Shown here: positions 59,563 to 64,000 of the stretch, one piece after another
Layout: the number at the start of each line of letters is the position of its first letter
Numbering within the stretch: position 1 is the first letter of the stretch
DNA from: Xylogone sp. PMI_703
Lineage: Eukaryota; Ascomycota; Leotiomycetes
Assembly (NCBI GenBank): GCA_021399445.1
Contig: JAJTUQ010000003.1
Location: 6,758,001 to 6,822,000 of the forward strand
DNA length: 64,000 bases
Direction: 5' to 3'
Made by a program: the position numbers and the translations under genes
The notes under the pieces: generated by a model
The model's database searches: none
What the model saw: the letters and a program-made list of their open reading frames with translations, nothing else
Told to the model about the DNA's origin: nothing

Positions 59563-60168
59563 TTATTCAGCATCCCCATCTCTAGCACCTGGACTGCGAC
59601 TTCTGCTCCTATTCCTCGTCTTGGTAGGACCTCCTCGACCACCCTTGCCTTTCCCAGGCGGAGGCCTTACAAAAGCAAAATCAACCTCAATAGTTTGATC
59701 CAGGAGCTTCGTCTTGTGCGCTCCATCGATAGCAGCTCGAGCCTCGTCCAATGTTGGGTATTCAATCAGTGCATAGCCCTGGCTCCAATTAGCTTAACGT
59801 CTAATCGAGAAAGTCTGATAGATCCAGATAGACAAGCAACACTCCAAGTGAATCCACGCAATAACTACACTCCGACGGATTGAGACGTGTAGAAGCAAAG
59901 AAATCCACAAAATATGGAGAGAAAGCATTACCTTCACATAACCCGTCCGTCGATCCAGATTCAAATGCAAGTTCTTAATCTCCCCATAGTCTCCGAACTT
60001 ATCACTCAGATCCTCCTCGCTGGCTTCCTCGTGCACGTTCGTAACGATGATGATCCACCCTTCGATCGAGCGCACGGCGGTCGCGTTGGCGTGTGTGGTC
60101 ATTGCCGTAGCCTTGATGTCGGCTTTGGGCGACGCGGGAGCGTCGAGCTCCATCTCCGTGTCGGCCAT
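59563..60168 (-). CDS. RBM8A: RNA-binding protein 8A (Y14), exon-junction complex
   Basis: Two exons (60168-59932 and 59778-59563) around a 153-bp intron, giving 150 residues. The RRM begins [20 protein letters not shown] (RNP2 is IIIVTNV), followed by [23 protein letters not shown]1 is completed across the splice as GYVK|GYALIEY. The rest, [20 protein letters not shown] and VDFAFVRPP, then a Gly/Arg/Ser-rich tail, matches Y14 closely. Y14 pairs with Mago nashi in the exon-junction complex, marks spliced mRNA, and acts in mRNA localisation and nonsense-mediated decay. The human protein is about 174 residues. It is a nuclear and cytoplasmic shuttling protein and is highly conserved, so the assignment is secure. 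Confidence 0.95.
59779..59931 (-). other. Intron in the Y14 gene
   Basis: GTAATG donor and GCCAG acceptor. The intron falls inside the RNP1 motif, between GYVK and GYALIEY. Confidence 0.85.
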
Positions 60169-60597
60169 GTTATAGCTTCAGGTGCTTGGGGTGGATGATT
60201 GGAAGATAGCAAGGTACAAGATCGGGGAGATGATCGAGTGTTGGCTTGGTTGTTGTAGGAATTGTGGTAGGTGCGGGGAGGTCTGGAGGTTCGCGAAGCT
60301 TGGATCCCCAGAGGCGACAATTTTTGAGTGCTCGGTACTTCTGTACACGTACCGTACGCTAAGCAAAGAAAGGGCAGCTCCTATGAGTTTCCTTCACTTT
60401 TACAATTCACTTTTGATTTTATAAGCTCTGATACATTGCTAGCGCTGTATTTAGCTCAGCTTATAAGACTCTGATGTGCAACAAAACCTGTAGGTCGTCC
60501 CCATCAAGGTGTTCAAGACAAGTGCTTTATTGCCTGATATGCAAGGCCCTAATATTGCTGCTATTAAGTATAAGCACCTAGTAACTAAACTTTATTC
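60169..60597. other. Spacer, Y14 promoter
   Basis: About 430 bp between the start of Y14 and the stop of the alcohol dehydrogenase. No other feature recognised. Confidence 0.55.
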
Positions 60598-61718
60598 CTA
60601 CTCCATGGTAATCACACTTCTGAATCTCACATCGCCGCTTAGCATATGGTCGTATGCCTTCTGCACATCCTTCAGCGGGAATTTTTCAATCATACACTTA
60701 ACACCTTCCAGCTTCGTGAATGCAAGAGCTTCCTCACTATCCAATGCATGTCCAGAGGGAAAGCCGAACACTCCAGCTCCTTTGGAGACCAAATGAATGG
60801 TGTTGATTTCCACATTGCCACAGGGAGCGAGAATGAGCATCCGCCCGCCAGCGGCTAAGCCTCCCGTCAGAGGACTGATCGACTTGGGATTGGGTGCAGT
60901 GCAGACTATCAAAGCGGCACCACCCATTTTCATTAGCTCGTCACATGGATCCTTCTCTCCGGTGTTGATATACTCGTGAGCACCCAGCTCTTTTGCAAAA
61001 TCCTTCTTGGACTCGCCATGGCTCAAAGCCACAACCTTGAACCCCATTCGGTTGGCATATTGGACGGCAAGGTGGCCCAATCCACCGAGGCCCTGTATGG
61101 CAACAATTTCTCCGGGAGAGATCTGCATCTTGCGTATTGAGTTGAAAACCGTGATTCCGGCACAGAGGATCGGTGCGTATTGCGCCGGGTCAATATCTCG
61201 CGGGACACGAACGACGGCCTCGGTTCGCAACGTCACATATTCCGCGTAGCCACCATCACGAGTTACGCCATTGATAGCTTCATTCTGGCACATTTGAAAC
61301 TGGCCTCTCTGGCACTGCTTGCACTCATTATCGTGTCCTTCATAAACATGTCAGCGTCTAGGCTTGGAAACCGATAAAGGACGGTCGTATCTCAAGCAAC
61401 AGCGGAACGAGGCGCCAATAGTTCTTGATATGACTTACCTCCGTGCCATGGAGCGCCAACTCTATCGCCAACCTTCCACTTGTGCTCGCCCGGTCCGATA
61501 GCTACGACGTCTCCAATAGTCTCATGACCTGGGACGATTGGGAATTTGTTGCCAAACAAGCCGTTTTGAACGCCTTCATCGGATCGACAGACCCCTGTGG
61601 CGATGACCTTGACAAGAACCTCACCTGCCTTTGGCTTCTCCAATTTGACATCTTTGAGGGTGAGTGGTGCGCCAGCCTTTTCAAAAACGGCGGCCTTATA
61701 GGTTTCTGGAAGCGACAT
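60598..61718 (-). CDS. Zinc-dependent alcohol dehydrogenase
   Basis: Two exons (61718-61439 and 61337-60598) joined over a 101-bp GTAAGT intron, 339 residues. The ATG at 61718 fits the family (MSLPETYKAAVF). Catalytic zinc ligands are Cys44 (GVCRSDEG), His65-Glu66 (PGHE) and Cys152 (ILCAGIT). The cofactor loop is GLGGLG at 176-181. The structural-zinc loop HDNECKQCQRGQFQMC has three cysteines (99, 102, 110) with His-Asp at the usual first position, a form seen in a fungal MDR subfamily. It oxidises primary or secondary alcohols with NAD(P)+, probably cytosolic. It lies next to Y14 in the same orientation; the spacer suggests separate transcription. Confidence 0.9.
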
Positions 61719-64000
61719 ATTCGATACTGTTGGTCCGTACCGAGATCTGAGTACTTCTATGAACAAAATATGGGCTTCAGAAATAGCAATTGACGAACTC
61801 TGAAGGTGCTGGGATACCCATCGGCTTTTAAATATCCCCGCCATTCACTTGGTAAGCGCTCTACATCTCTCATGACGTACCGCCATTAGGACGTCCCTAC
61901 AGACCAAGGCGAAGGGGGTCGAGATTGTGGGCCAAATCCACAAGAACCAATGGATAGGAAATCATGTTATGGCTTGCATGGAGATCACGTGTGTACAGTG
62001 TCTGGCCTACCATTGAAGAGATGCGAGGAACCATGACCGCAGAACTGTGTAACACCTCTCTCCTGCCCCTAGATTAGGAGATTATGCATGGTCGACGTAT
62101 TGCAGTTTGCCCACCACAACCCGAGGGGTATAAGCATAAGTTGTGCAGAGTGTGTGGAGCGCATCTTCCCGCCCCATGCGGCGACAATCCTATTGGACAG
62201 CCCTGATGTCATCTCAATTCTCCTTATCTGAACTTCGTGTGCCGAGAGTTTGCTTGCGATTAGGTACGCGAATGAGGCGAGGTACGCCTGTGCGCTCTAC
62301 GGGCTCGCAGAACAGAACGGATGTATGTGTGTAGTTGTTGCAAATTACCACATTATTATCCAGAGTATCCAGAATGGCAAATATAAGTGGTTTCTCTGGG
62401 GAAAGCAGGGAGGTTATTCTGAGTGTCGGACTTTTCGTGTAGTACTGTACCACGCGAAACTTCTCGATGTTGGTCTCACGCATGGGAGATTTTCCAACAC
62501 TCCTCTCGCACCCCTGCGAACATTTTTGCCCTTTATATCATCAAACATATTAATGAGTCCGTTCTCATGATATATTTGCTGTTTGATAATACCAGTTATA
62601 TCGTCTTTTGCAGCTATTATAAGCATTGTACGTGTTGTCGGAGCCGCAAGCTTGGGAGCAAGCTTTGCCTAGGACAGTATTAGCTTCCAACAGTGGTCTG
62701 AGAATAGCAGTGACGAGGATGCTGTCGGCCTACCCGTCCTCAGGCTTGTCAGACATGGTACTGAGGTGTTGGAATCCAAGGTAGGATGCAGGAATTCTAT
62801 ATTTCTAGACCTCTTCCATCATCAACAGTCGAAATGTCCCGATGCTCTCTGCAGGAGACCTGATCCAGAAGGGACATCAGTCTGGCTGCCTCTCTGGGAA
62901 GCCCCTTAACCAGTATTGGCATGAATTGGAAGCCTGAGGCTGCAAACTTAAAGTAGCTCAGCCACCGAGGCCCAAACCAGAGGGCTGAGAGAGGGGTAGC
63001 TCTGGCTCGGGGGGCCATCAATGCCAGAAGGGAACTCGAAAGTTTGTTGGTTACACTGCCTGCACCCCAACGCACGTCTAACGCCTGCATATTCTTTCCT
63101 TAAGGTTAAGGTTCATCTGAACATTCTTCCACCTCTGCAATCACGATATTCCAAATACTCTTTGATTTGAGTTAAGTGAGCTGGTTTCGCAGTCGCAATC
63201 GCAGTGCGAAATGCGGCATTATTCCACCGAAGTCAGTACGTGATGGATCATCTTCATAAAGTCGCGGTGCGTGTTTGCAGCATCCACCAGAAACGAATGC
63301 ATTGCATCGCTCACCTGTCATACCACCGCCGTAGGGTTTCAATTACATTGATTGATACCGGATCCGCAGGTCATCGGGTCTGCAGGCTCGTCACTATTCG
63401 TGGAAGACGTCGGATGCTGCTCAGCATCACTGAGGTTCAGCAGGTGGCCCAGCATCGAGTACTTTTCCCATGCTCCCGGTACCCCGAAAGCAGCCGCATG
63501 AGCAGCTCAGGTCGAGTGATGATCCCAAACCCAGAAGTCGGGTCCATTCCCAATGGAGCAGTCTGGGTGTGAGCCTGGTCAGGCCAGAGGGGCAGGGAGA
63601 ATGTTGGTCCAGCGTTCGCAAAGGTGCAACCAACATCCAACACCGAACCCACGCAATTGACGCCGCCTCATTGGTCTAGAAGCCAACAACCAACACTTTC
63701 CACGCCGCTACCATTGGCAGTCCTCACCACCTTCTGTGGCACAGCTGTCCTCGACGCCGCGGCAGTGACACCGACAGTCTGGATATTGCGTCTGGGTGTC
63801 CAACCAGACCGGCCGCTTCGCCAAAGGCCACCTCCCTATTGCTCAATCCACCAGCGTGGGTCATTCCAACTCACTTGAGCGCTGGACAGAGCAATTCTTC
63901 TATATTAAGATGCGGGACATACAACATCTCCCAGGTTTGGGGGACGGATTTGGTTGTGCGATCGCCTGTTCTCGAATTAAACCCTCCTCCCTAACCGCCA
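61719..64000. other. Intergenic region at window end, nothing assigned
   Basis: About 2.3 kb. A minus-strand frame at 63090-62797 (97 codons, with a GPRWLSYFKFAASGFQF segment) is uninterrupted but matches no family I know. GC-rich frames in 63200-63880 overlap one another on both strands and look like chance. The sequence may be the promoter of a gene beyond the window. Confidence 0.35.

Noticed and set aside
62797..63090. Minus-strand 97-codon frame with GPRWLSYFKF
   Set aside because: Open but without a recognised family, conserved motif or splice context. Left unassigned in the window-end region.
1..64000. CRISPR arrays, bacterial operons, rRNA and tRNA genes
   Set aside because: No regularly spaced direct repeats with spacers, no Shine-Dalgarno-led operons, and no cloverleaf with a convincing GGTTCRANNCC T-arm were seen.

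Overview
This is a window of nuclear DNA from a filamentous ascomycete (Pezizomycotina). The protein genes carry short GT-AG introns of roughly 40-100 bp. They encode Zn2Cys6 regulators, a 2EXR (fungal F-box-like) remnant, many short-chain dehydrogenases and a KDEL receptor with a long acidic tail. The middle of the window is a block of old Ty3/gypsy retrotransposons eroded by C:G to T:A changes, as expected from repeat-induced point mutation (RIP). I cannot name the genus; a leotiomycete is possible. Intron positions below come from reading splice sites and checking phase, not from transcripts.

Left arm (1-13.6 kb): a 2EXR remnant and a (CT)n microsatellite, then a possible small catabolic cluster. 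It holds a cupin dioxygenase-like gene (2815-3484, -), an SDR oxidoreductase (4381-5371, +), a Zn2Cys6 regulator (6191-8212, +) and an MFS sugar transporter (8654-10465, -). All four can be spliced into intact reading frames. A second SDR of the IRC24/benzil-reductase type (11874-13019, -) has an unusually long intron.

Middle (about 13.6-44.2 kb): an AT-rich island of nested LTR retrotransposons. Element A (14263-21961) carries a TA-flanked MITE in one LTR. Element B (21962-27112) is truncated. Element C (27350-34679) has a 5-bp target duplication GAAAT. Element E (35362-42145, chromodomain type) has target duplication ATAAA. C and E both landed in an older element D. Next comes an inverted pair of LTRs separated by only 53 bp (42180-42943). 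In A, C, D and E the 3' end carries an additional ORF on the strand opposite gag-pol. It encodes a Cys-rich, coiled-coil protein and is the most interesting signal in the window.

Right arm (44.2-64 kb): a broken 3' fragment of an oxidosqualene cyclase (44237-44506), then an SDR (44837-45823, -) divergent from a Zn2Cys6 regulator (46926-48739, +). CGGCCG motifs recur at a 12-bp period in front of the regulator and again in front of another SDR (53069-54232, +). Between them are an LTR fold-back, two palindromic fold-backs and a proline-rich protein with a transposase-like HTH (51307-52074, -). The window then becomes ordinary gene space: the KDEL receptor ERD2 (55249-56376, +), a GH76 mannosidase-like membrane protein (56653-58557, -), the exon-junction protein Y14/RBM8 (59563-60168, -) and a zinc alcohol dehydrogenase (60598-61718, -). 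The last 2 kb show nothing I can assign.
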